DNA from: Xestospongia muta
Taxonomy: Eukaryota > Porifera > Demospongiae > Haplosclerida > Petrosiidae
NCBI GenBank assembly: GCA_963693285.1
Contig: OY848917.1
Span: forward strand, 18,829,745-18,893,744
Length of the DNA stretch: 64,000 nt
Reading direction: 5' to 3'
The position numbers and the translations under genes are program-made. The notes below the pieces were generated by a model, which saw only the letters and a list, made by a program, of their open reading frames with translations, had not been told where the DNA came from and did not search any database. Positions 22,991 through 33,101 of this stretch are shown here, piece after piece; within the stretch, counting starts at the first letter, position 1, and every line of letters begins with the position of its first letter.

Positions 22991-25373
22991 AACTATGTCA
23001 TACATAAGATATAAGATACATTTTCAAATTTCTAGAATGACAACATAGCTCTTACACCACCAGTCATACTAAGTAGCCATTTTACCAAATCTTATACATC
23101 ATATAGTGTAACAAAATTGGTAGAGGCACAAATAATTTTGATGTCAATAGACTATTACAAAGACATAGAAAAAACTATTAATTAAAATACATTAGATAAT
23201 GATTAACCTCTTACAATTAAAGTAACTGGACTGCATCTTTATCACCTCTACTGACTAGAAACATTCCAAAGTCTCACTCTGTTGAAGCAGGAGCGCATGA
23301 GCGTCAAACTGCCATTATATTTGTATTCTAACCATTGTCGAAAGACGGATTATTCCATATAAGGAAAATACACTTATGTAGCATAAGTACTGCTAAGTAT
23401 ATGCAGCAGCAAATTCCTCAGGTACTGGATACCACGCCTTAAATATTTGTGGTTTCAAGTATTTTTGATAGGGTGGAGCTGCAGTTGCTGTTCGCTGTAT
23501 CATAGATAGTATAGACTACGTAACCGGGATTGGAAACGGATCACGTGATCCCATAGAACTGAATGAACATTCAAAAACGCACTCCGTGTCCAAAGAAGTC
23601 AATTAATTTTTATTATCTGACATTGTAAACTGGACACACTCTTACCAGTATTGTATTACTCTATGAAGACATTAATGTAATTTTTATTTATCAAAACATT
23701 GACTATATAATTTTCTTTATGTTCTATTATTAAAAGTAGTTAATAACACAGATATTCACTTTTAAATTACTTATTTTACGATGAAAATAGCACTAAAAAT
23801 ACTTTTGTACCTCTTTCATCTTACAGCATTGTTATTACTAAAAGATTTAGGACGAAATATTTAGAACAAATAAGAACACGTTGGTTTAGACTGTTTTTTT
23901 CTAAGTAAAGTCGCGCTATTCTTATGGAAAACACTAAAACAACATAAGATAGAGGTGCACTTTTGGGACTATAGCCATTGTTTTAAGCTATGTAGACATA
24001 AATTACAACTTTTTATCTGAAGATGAAGGATTGCTGTTTTGGTTTAGCTTGTTATAATTTGCTTTGGTAATCTCCTATCGTAGTTATGTAAGATACAAAA
24101 TACTCGTACATATTCAGTACAAAAATTAACTGTAGTGCACAAAAATAATTATCAATAAATATTTTCCTTTCAAATTGTAAAAGAAAAGTTAGACTGTACT
24201 ATAGAAAGTACAGGCCAATATAATAGATCTTTTATAGGAATTAGTACTTGTGACTAGGATAATTATCCCGTTAAATATTTGATCAGTAATGTACTGATAC
24301 ACGACAAGATTGTTTGAGCAACTAATCGATGCTTGAATGAAACTACACCATGTAGACCTAAAGTGCACTGACGTCCTGATGTCATGGTATCTTTCCCATA
24401 TTCTCTCTCTTCTTGTTGTCATATTCTTACAATTATCTTGTTCAAGAGTGGATGACAGGTCATGTACTAGGCTGATTGCAAAAGTTGATACAATCTCCCT
24501 GTTTTCAGACCTAGAACACCATTTAACAGGAGGTCTGTACTATCTAACACTAATAAATATTTATTATAAAGAAACACTTAATTAAAGAAAAATTCCAAAA
24601 ATACTACACGCTCGTTTCAGAAGAAACAGGAGCACTGCAAGCCATGGTTACATATATTATACAGTTTATGCTTGTCAGGTAGAGATGACAAGGAGTGTAC
24701 CGGAAGTGCGTGGGCGTTTCCAATCCCGGTTACGTAGTCTATACTATCTATGGCTGTATACTGAAAACGTACAACAACGTTGTGTGTAGAACAGAACGTT
24801 CCATCCGTTTGAATGTGCTGCTAACTTCAACAGAGTCAAAGTCTCCCACTAATCGACTCCTCCCACATATAAACTAGTATGTGCATGGAATGTAAATTGT
24901 TTTTTTAGAATATTTTATCTTTATAATTCTAGTGTCAAATCGCTAAACGTTATTGTAGGCAAATAAAAAACTAAAACTAACGAATATTTTAAACAAGATG
25001 AGAGTAATAATTGGCATTATGATACATTGCATCAAGTTCAACATGCTGCTTAGCCAATGGTGAGATTAATGGAAAAAGATTTGTTTAACTTAATGTTGTC
25101 TTAAATGTGTACTACTGCAATACGTCTTACTATTCTGCCAATCATACATCAAATATCACTAAGATATGCCCTTGTGTTTAAATTAATCTCGTGTGTGAAA
25201 TGTGTACTACTGTGATACTTCTTGTTCTAAGGTGATTATCAGGTATTGTTAAGTTACTATGAATAACCTGCTATTTCGACCATGGTTTAAATGGCATATT
25301 AGATACCTTAATGTATGCCAACAACTATTAGACAACTATTAGACAACATGCAAACATTGTGGCTTCAGGACTA
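22991..25373. other. Non-coding stretch containing a 1.25-kb inverted-repeat structure
   Basis: No protein is recognised. The main structure is the pair of 38-bp perfect inverted repeats at 23501-23538 and 24715-24752, described separately. The open frames at 24189-24877 show no family features. Confidence 0.4.
23501..24752. repeat. 1.25-kb segment bounded by 38-bp perfect inverted repeats
   Basis: The 38 bases at 23501-23538 (starting CATAGATAGTATAGACTACG) recur as an exact reverse complement at 24715-24752. Outside the repeats, weaker inverted similarity continues: ctctgttgaag near 23280 matches cttcaacagag near 24826. Sequence between the arms shows no transposase. It could be a non-autonomous transposon or an inverted duplication of a longer segment; the outward extension favours the second. 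Confidence 0.6.
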
Positions 25374-25440
25374 TCTTGATTTATTGATTTAATCAATATA
25401 TGACATACAGGTTGGATGTAAGTAAACATGACACTGTTTT
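25374..25440. mobile_element. Partial copy of the CACTGTAAAA MITE
   Basis: The segment ttgatttaatcaatatatgacatacaggttggatgtaagtaaac matches the left arm of the MITE at 3783-4013. The terminal CACTGTAA is not preserved. Confidence 0.45.
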
Positions 25441-25619
25441 GATTATTCCATACATGGAATTGACTGTTTACATTAACAGTCAATCCAAAAGTACGTAGGA
25501 AAATGATCATGTTTACATAATACATGCCATAATCACAATTCCATGAAGACTGTCTAATATATAATTATAAATGTAGTAATAACAATTAAGATTTATCTCA
25601 TAGTATGTGAATGATAGTT

Positions 25620-26588
25620 GTCTCAGACAGCTGTGTGTACATGCACATACATCTACAATTGTGAAAGACATTGAAACTAAGTCCAAAATACGTGGAGTAT
25701 CAACCATAATGAATAATTTTGATTTTGTTTTTGGAGCCATGTTAGGGGAATCGGTTTTACGTCATGCAGATAATCTTAGCACCACCCTCTAGGATGAAAC
25801 CATATCAACAGCAGCTGGTCAAGAACTTGCTCGTATGACTGTGCAGACACTTGAAAGTCTTCACAATGACAGAATGTTTGATATTTTTTGGGCAAATGTA
25901 AATCAGTTTACTTCTACCCATGAAGTCCATGATGCATGGCTACCTAGGCAACAGAAGAGACCTAGAAGATATCAAGAAGGAACTTCAAGTGGAAATGTTC
26001 ATGAAACTCCAAAGCACTACTACCAACAACATTATTTTGAAGCTATTGACCTGATATTTAATTGTATTCAAGATCGGTTCAACCAACCAGGGTACAAAGT
26101 TTATTCCACTCTTGAATCTCTCCTAATGAAGGCATGTAAACAAGAGGAGTTTGAAGATGATCTTTAAGCTGTCAGTGCATTTTACAAAGATGATTTTGTG
26201 CAGCTCCAAACATTTGCTGTGCATTTCCAAGAAGTGATGAAAGAAAAGGAAACACTAGACAAACTCTTATTCTTTGACCTGAAGATTTATTTCTCCTCAA
26301 TTTCAAGCTCTCAGGCTGCTCTTTTAGACCAAGTTGCAAAAGTAATGCAGCTTATCTTGATCATGCCAGCAACCAATGCCTCCTCTGAGAGGCCATTTAG
26401 TGCTCTCAGAAGAGTCAAGAGTTGTTTACGATCTACAATCTACAATGCTACAGGAACAATTGAACTATTTCATGTTATTACATATGCATAAAGATCGAAC
26501 CTACAACTTATGCTTAAAAACAGCTATCAATGAATTTATACAAGACTCACAACACAGAGCAAACATTTTTGCCAAATACAAAATTTGA
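25620..26588 (+). pseudogene. hAT (KAT/ZMYM-like) transposase C-terminal relic
   Basis: Three open segments read as one protein interrupted by TAG at 25790, TAA at 26166 and a +1 shift near 26440. Recognisable blocks in order are FVFGAMLGESVLRHADNLS, LPRQQKRPRRYQEG, HYYQQHYFEAIDLIFNCIQD, RFNQPGYKVY, then the hAT dimerisation core MPATNASSERPFSALRRVKS and, in the shifted frame, MLLHMHKDRT. These are the C-terminal half of KAT-type hAT transposases, whose RNase H-fold catalytic N-terminal half is missing here. No terminal repeats were found. Confidence 0.75.
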
Positions 26589-27149
26589 CTTTTGATTGTT
26601 ATTATATTAAATTTTTAAATTACTTGCTGCTAGTTTACTGCTATGGCTTGTACATCCACACAAGTACATTAGAAGTGACATATGGCCTGACCACTCAAAA
26701 TTTACTTGCTATGGCCCTGTAATAGAGTGACAACTTGCCATAGTGGTAATTCTGATTAGCCTTATCTGATGAGTGATAAGAATACTGAGAGCACTCACTC
26801 CCTAGTAACTTTGATTATTGGACATGGTGTTTTGGAGAATAGTATATATAAGTCTATGCCAAAGAATGTGGAGAAAAATGCCAGCTTTTTTCAAATTTTC
26901 AACTTTTTACTGAAAACATGAAGAATCTTGAAGATGTAATATGTGACAATGATGGTAGCTGGATTAATAATGGAGTTAGGAAGATTTATTTATGTATTGA
27001 CCATCATACAAATCCCAAAAAGCTCAACATCACAGTCATCTGTTCCACACTGGTGGTGTTTGACCTGTACATATTTCTTTTTAAAGACTCCAAGGATTTT
27101 AGAAAAGCATTGTGTCACTCCAAAGTACATTAACTGACTTGAACTGACT
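26589..27149. other. No recognised gene
   Basis: AT-rich sequence between two transposase relics. The frame at 26918-27133 has no recognisable family features, though it could be a decayed upstream part of the MULE-like relic. Confidence 0.35.
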
Positions 27150-27560
27150 TAACAATTCTTTTTCTATACTAGATGATTCTGGAAATAATATTGCTAAACG
27201 AGTGGTTCGATACCAATTTACAAGTGAAGAACACGCTCTTCCTGGAGAGTTTTATGTGACTCAAGTAGTATTTCCACTTGTAAATTATACCTATTGAAAG
27301 GGTAAAGGAGGAAGTCTAACATTCATAGGACCAGTTTTACTTCATCATCAAATCCAACACAGTACATACAGCTATTTGTTAAATCAAATAACTTCATTGA
27401 AGCCCATTTTATGTGTAGAGAGTTCTTAGCAACAGTTATTAACAACAGAGGAGGAAATTCAACCTGTAACTTTTGCAGCCAACAGATCCAAGATAAAGAA
27501 ATGGTTTTTTGTATACATGAGAAGCTAAGAGATTGTTGGGTTCCAAAAGACAATATAATT
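27150..27560 (+). pseudogene. MULE-like transposase relic
   Basis: Plus-strand translation gives ALPGEFYVTQVVFPLVNYTY, a TGA, then GKGGSLTFIGPVLLHHQIQ and YSYLLNQITSLKPIL before a stop. A GxFYVT strand followed about 20 residues later by IGPVLLHH and a tyrosine helix is the pattern around the first catalytic Asp of the MULE transposase domain. The rest of the DDE core is unreadable. Confidence is limited by the short match. Confidence 0.4.
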
Positions 27561-28149
27561 TTATTAGGATGAATGGGGAAGAATTATTAAAAGCTATAAT
27601 TAACTTTTGCTTTTTTAGATAGAAGAGTTAAATGAAAAAAGTCAATAACTTAGCACTTCTTTTAGTCAAGCTCAAAAAAGTAATAGAAACAGCTTTACTC
27701 TCAACAATCTGAGGCTGGAATAAGATGTCAAAATGGTTCCTATTGTACAAAGAAAGATAATGAAGATTTTTCTGTGACAAATAATGCCCATGATAGGCCT
27801 AAGAACTGGAAGACTGTATTGTGTCGCTATCATTCAAAATCCACGAAAAGTTAAAATGAATAGAAGTGTAGTATATTAATTATTTATATTATTATACAGG
27901 ATGCTCAGTAGGCCAAAGTATTCATCTCATGTTATGTTGTGTTTTTCTCTGGTGTTTATATTATTTACAAAAGTTTATTCAAATGCAGTTACCAAACACA
28001 ATATTTGTATTGGGATGGACTAAATCATGACAACTCTAGCCCATATTGAATAAATTTAATCCTTACTCAGAGTCTATTACTACATGGCGTGAATGCGAAA
28101 GTGAATGCGTAAGATGAAAGAAAGCTCTCCATCCTTCTTAGTCTAATTG
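27561..28149. other. No recognised gene
   Basis: Mostly non-coding. A short cysteine-containing reading near 27715-27835 (RCQNGSYCTKK) has no family I recognise. Confidence 0.3.
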
Positions 28150-28503
28150 GACCATAAGTCTAAGGTACTCTTAACTAGCTCCTGACAAACCTAATGACAA
28201 GTCGTATGATCAATTAAAATTGCACTCAAAGGATATTTCAATCCCAATCCACTTTACAATAGCTGAAAGATTATACTTTTGTAAGCAAAGCTAAGATCCT
28301 ACAGAAGTATTGGTGAATATAGTGATGGACTAAAGAAGTTAGCATATGCCTGTGAGTTTGGTCCTTTATCTTCAGAAAGTATGAGAGAAGTTAGCATATA
28401 CCTGTGAGTTTGCTTGTTATCTTCAGAAAGCACTTAGAGATTATTTTGATTGTGGCATTCACCATGAACACACTTTCAAAATACTAAGAATAAGTACCTC
28501 CCG

Positions 28504-28734
28504 TTGATCCTCTTAGAACCTTCACATATTATATTAGCCAGTTTTGGGAGAATAGAAGTCTCCTATATGGATCAAGTCAAAACATTGACACTATATGTAG
28601 TTAGTAAGGAAGCTCCTAGTCTCTTTGGCCATGATTGGCTACATCATATACAATTGAACTGGGAAACTATCACTGTCCCAAAGAAGAATGGTCATTCACA
28701 ATCCTTACAGCTGGTCAGCAGTTTTCAAAGTTAG
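28504..28734 (+). pseudogene. Gypsy protease C-terminal part
   Basis: An open segment with SFGRIEVSYMDQVKTLTLYV and APSLFGHDWLHHIQLNWE, the strand and G-x-DWL region that closes a Ty3/Gypsy aspartic protease and leads into RT. The catalytic DTG is not in the open segment. Confidence 0.6.
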
Positions 28735-28984
28735 ACCTGTCCCAGGCATATCAACAAACAATTCTGGATACCTCCTTTCATGATTATTTCATTATATAAG
28801 ACTGCCCTTTGGTACTGCTTATGCTCCACTCACCTCATCAAGCATGGCAACTAGATTACATCTCACAGTTCACTTCCAACATCCGACATATCTAGGGATC
28901 TAATAATCCTGTAGCAGACGCACTCTCCCGCATTGAGACAAATCCTCTGTTGTCAGGACAACCCCCACAGTAGATTATACTGTT

Positions 28985-29611
28985 ATGGCCGAGACTCAGT
29001 CCACCGATCCCCAAATTCAAGTACTTCAGTCGTCTCCAGAAGCCATTCCACTCGCCAACTTGTCCCATCCGCTTTACTGTGATACCTCTACTGGCACACA
29101 GTGTCCCCTAATTCCAAAAGCATGGCGACAAGTTATACCGCTTATCACACACCCAGGGATACAAGTGTCTCAGAAGCTCGTCACTGCTCGCTACATATGG
29201 CCCAGCATCAATTCCGATGTTCGCCATTGGACACGCTCTTGTGTCCAATGTCAATGTGCGAAGATACAACGCCACATACGATCTCTACTGTTATCCTTCC
29301 CCGCTCCCAAAGCTTGTTTCCAGATAGTTCATGTTGACCTAGTTGGACCGCTGCAATCATCAAGAGGTTTTTCTTACCTTCTCACCTGCATTGACCATTT
29401 CACTAGGTGGCCTGAAGCCATCCCCATCACTAATACTACCACAGAGGCAGTGATACAAGTATTTCTCAATAAATGGGTATCTCGTTTCAGCGTTCCCTCG
29501 ACTATTGCTACCAACCATGGCCGTCAATTTGAATATCATCAATGGACAAATCTGATGTCATTCCTCCTTAAGGTTTGGTCACTGGCAGAATTATGTCAAA
29601 CCACACTTTGA
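28985..29611 (+). pseudogene. Gypsy integrase, inactive
   Basis: The 208-residue frame has the zinc-binding region (LITHPGIQ, then RSCVQCQCAK) and the catalytic core start HVDLVGPLQSSRGF with DHFTRWPEAI. At the second catalytic position it reads TIATNHGRQFE, where the family has Asp before HG or xG. The Asp-to-Asn change and the frame loss soon after, before the third acidic residue, make it inactive. It belongs to the deleted element at 28150. Confidence 0.75.
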
Positions 29612-29629
29612 GGGTTGATTCACAGACTA

Positions 29630-31960
29630 AGCCAATTGAGATGCAAGACTTAGATGCCAGGTTGAAGACGTTCTGGGATCTGAAATCGCTAGGTCTTGAA
29701 AACAGTGACTCTTCAGCACAGTGAGCTCACTAACAGTATCTCATTTAATGATAATAGGTCATGATGTTTGCCTTCCATGGAGGGAATCACATCCTGTACT
29801 GCCAGATAACTATGGCCTGAGCCATGTGGCTCAAACACAACCCACCAACCTTTCAAACATACAATGATGTCATCCAAGGCCAATTGACCCAAAGAATTGC
29901 AGAGGTTGCTGACAAAACCTGAATCTGAAGATGTTGGTATAGTTCCTTATCTTCCGTATCATGCTGTTATAAGAAGGGAGAAGTAGACCACGAAGCTTCA
30001 CATTGTCTGACACATTAGTGAGGACTGAAGGTGTCTCTTTTAACAATTGTCTGCATATTGATCTTACGTTTGGGCAATACATTGTGGACATTCTTCTGAA
30101 ATTTCACTCTTATAAGGTGGCACTCACTGCTGATATTGAGAAGGCATTTCTGATGATATCGATGACTGAAAGAGACTGATATGCTTTGAGATTCCTATGG
30201 ATAGATGATGTTAGCAAGGCCATACTGAATGTTGTGGTGTTACGCTTTACCCGAGTAGCCTTTGGGGTTTTTTCCGGTCCATTCTTGCTCAAAGCAACAG
30301 TGAAACATCATCTTGAGCGTTATTGCGCAGAGGACCCAAGTTTTGTCAATCTGTTCTTGGAATTTATCTATGTCAACGATGTTGCCTATGGTGCAAATAA
30401 TGATGTTACTGCCTTCAAATAGTACCGCTGTTCTAAAGTGAAGAGCTGAGTTTAAATTGCAAAAAAATTGTCACCAACTCTAGATGTCTGATGGAGCAGA
30501 TTGACATTGATGAAGGAGGTACTAGATTAGTATGTACCAATGTTGATATTACCACTGATGATAAATCTTATCCTAAATCTGTCCTTGGAGGCAGCAGTGA
30601 TCTTTGTTGTGAGGAACAAAAGATATTAGGAGTTCATGGAACGTCATATACCACCAACTTGTCTTTCATTGCTGCAACTTTGGAACCAACAAAGAGAAAC
30701 ATAGTTGGCCTTTCTTCAAGGCCCTCGTCAGGTAAGACTAGAATGGGACAAACCACTTTCAGGAGAATTATTAGAGACTTGGAGTTTACTTATAACTGTA
30801 ACTGGCTTGCAGGAAGAAAAACCTATGTCAGTTCCTAGATATAAAGCAATTATGCTCATGGAGTTTTGTAATACCTCCTCCAGACTTGTTATGAATATTG
30901 CCAGCATTTTACAAGCAGATATATTGCTTCTGAATGATCCCTATGTTTTACAGATTCTAAGGTGATTCTTTATCAAATTAAGGCTCTCACCAAGGAATGG
31001 AAACAGTTCATTCAAAATAGAGTTGAAGAAATCAGAAGATTACTTTCAATCAAGTGCTGGCAACACTGTCCTGAGGTTAGCAATCCCACAGATATACCAT
31101 CCAGAAGGACTCAACCATCTGATTTAATATCTAATCCCTTATGGTGTAATGGACCTGAAGTAATTGACTATGAAGAGGTACTAGTTGAACAGGTACCCAT
31201 CCCAGATAAATGCTTGAGATGAAGTTAAGCAAGGATAAGTTCCACGGTCTACTCGTAAATGGATCTAACAGACTCTTATCAGTTATACAGACTCTAGTGT
31301 ACTTGGGCAACTTTACGAGTAACCGCTTACATTTTGACATTCACCTGGCTACTTGTAGCCAGGTCCAAAGGGACTGGTGAGTCAATTGCTAATGACATTG
31401 CCACATGTGATGTCCTCAAAGCAGAGACTCACTGCATAACAGAGTCACAAAGGACACTAGTCAAGCAAGACCAATCTGAATCTACCTCCCTCTCCGCATT
31501 TCCCTGAATTCAGAGTAGCAGAAGCTCCACCATTTACATATACCGGAGTAGATTTTGCCAATCCTCTCTTTGTGAGAACAATGGCTAACCTAACTGCCAA
31601 TAAGGTATGGATTTGTCTGTATATTTGCTGTCTAGTATGAGCGGTACATTCAGATGTTGTTCCTGATCTTAGTACTCAGACCTTTTGAAAAGTGTTAAGC
31701 AATTTACTGTTAGACGAGGATTTCCAAATAAAATGATTCTGACAATGGGAAAACTTTAAAATTCATTGCAAAAACTATAAAGAAAATCTTCAACCATTTT
31801 GAAGTAAAACGCCATTTTAATCAACACTCTGTGGCCTGGTTATTTGAAGTTGAAGAAGACAATTGAAAGTTTCAGACTAACTTATCATGAGCTACTAACA
31901 GCTGTTGTTGAAGTCGAGATGATTTTAAACTAAGACTTCCTTCGTATTACACCTTCTCAC
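29630..31960 (+). mobile_element. Degenerate BEL/Pao retrotransposon pol region
   Basis: Short frames carry BEL/Pao pol blocks in order. These are a pre-RT segment (MQDLDARLKTFWDLKSLGL), RT fragments at 29970-30480 (FLWIDDVSKAI, VLRFTRVAFGVF, FIYVNDVAYGAN), and RNase H near 30962-31120 (QNRVEEIRRL, then PTDIPSR). Integrase pieces follow at 31500-31900 (APPFTYTGVDFANPL, VWICLYICC). The RT catalytic YxDD reads YVND. Many stops and frameshifts occur, and no LTRs were identified. Confidence 0.75.
30186..30422 (+). pseudogene. BEL/Pao reverse transcriptase palm fragment
   Basis: Open segment MRFLWIDDVSKAILNVVVLR, then FTRVAFGVFSGPFLL and a helix leading to FIYVNDVAYGAN. The catalytic box has Asn in place of the second-to-last Asp, which should abolish activity. 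Upstream RT strands are present out of frame (LTADIEKAFLMI near 30120). Confidence 0.7.
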
Positions 31961-31977
31961 GATTGGACATAGAGTCC

Positions 31978-32490
31978 TTACACTACCTCAATAAAAATCC
32001 TGACCATGACAATCATCCTGTTGTATATGGATAAGCTAGTAACAGAACAAAACCTAAACAATTTACAATGAAGAGAACCACTTTCTGTCCTCTTTATACC
32101 CTGTTTGAAAGATTGAACTGACCTTTCAGTCAACCCATTAGTTGCTGTGTGGTATAGTGAAGACATGATATGTCTAATCTCATTGATTTGACAGAACATT
32201 CAATTCCATACTGATTAAAGAAAGACTATTGTCAGTGATTTACTTACATGGTAACCAATGAAGGTAAACCATAATTTCTCAAGTGTCTTAGCGGAGGAAA
32301 TAGAATTAATTATGCAAAGCTCCAGTCATTTGGTACAGCCATCAACTAAAACTGGGTACATGATTCTAGTACAAAGTCTCACAAGGCCACTCCCACGATG
32401 ATCAGGAATGACAGGTGATTGTGGTTGTGAGAGCTAACAACCACTACATTGTTTCACATAATGCTCAATATCGGCATCCATACAAGGCTA
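31978..32490 (-). pseudogene. Ty3/Gypsy integrase relic, minus strand
   Basis: Minus-strand reading starts near 32490 with DADIEHYVKQCSGC, a stop, then LVRLCTRIMYPVLVDGCTK and ends with NEIRHIMSSLYHTATNGLTE followed by RSVQSFKQG. These are the zinc-binding end, the core strand with VLVD and the YHxxTNGLxER region of a Gypsy integrase. Several stops and shifts are present. It lies in the opposite orientation to its neighbours, so it is a separate insertion. Confidence 0.6.
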
Positions 32491-33101
32491 CCAAATGATT
32501 CCTATATAAGATTTGTGTAACTTCCAAATTGTGATAGGATAATGATATCAGAGGTTACAATAAGGGTGTAGTAAAGACCTATAATTAGGCCTGAAGAGAC
32601 CCCAGAATAAGCATTCATCTAACACATTTAACTGATTCCAATGAGACAAATAAGGCTGAACATCTCTATTAAGTTGCAATCAAAGAAGACAAATGATTTA
32701 ACGTGTGATAAAATTAAGTCCTATTCAGTCCACAGTTTGCTATCAAAGGCTGTGATATGGGTGTGGTCAAGATATCTAAAATATGTATAAGCTCACCAGG
32801 TAAGCAATAAGATGTAGATGAAATTAGGCCTGAGGATGTCAGTTAATATATCAGCATTAAATTCTCACCTGACATATACACAATATGATACTGGTAAGAA
32901 CGCCAGGGCCCATCTTTAGATACTAGCTGAAGCCAATGGTAAGATACCATTACATTCATTAAAAGATGATAAAGAAGTTTATAATCTGATCTAATGTTGT
33001 ATTGTATGTTGAATATAAATTTGTGTGCATGTGCTGTATTAGTTTACAGCAGTCTGGTGATTGGGTTGTTAGATTATTGTAAAGTTACTATAAGAATAAT
33101 T
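32491..33101. other. No recognised gene
   Basis: AT-rich non-coding DNA between a Gypsy relic and a hAT element. Confidence 0.4.

Larger units (their letters stand above)
28150..29620 (+). mobile_element. Internally deleted Ty3/Gypsy retrotransposon fragment
   Basis: Gypsy domains appear in the normal order but with large pieces missing. A gag capsid piece covers 28190-28490 (YDQLKLHSKDISI, KLAYACEFGPLS, LQKALRDYFDCGI). The protease end is at 28504-28690, and the start of RT at 28700-28800 (QFSKLDLSQAYQQTIL). Then comes a direct jump to the end of RNase H (NNPVADALSRIE near 28910) and a fairly long integrase at 28985-29611. No LTR was found. Stops and deletions make it inactive. Confidence 0.75.
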
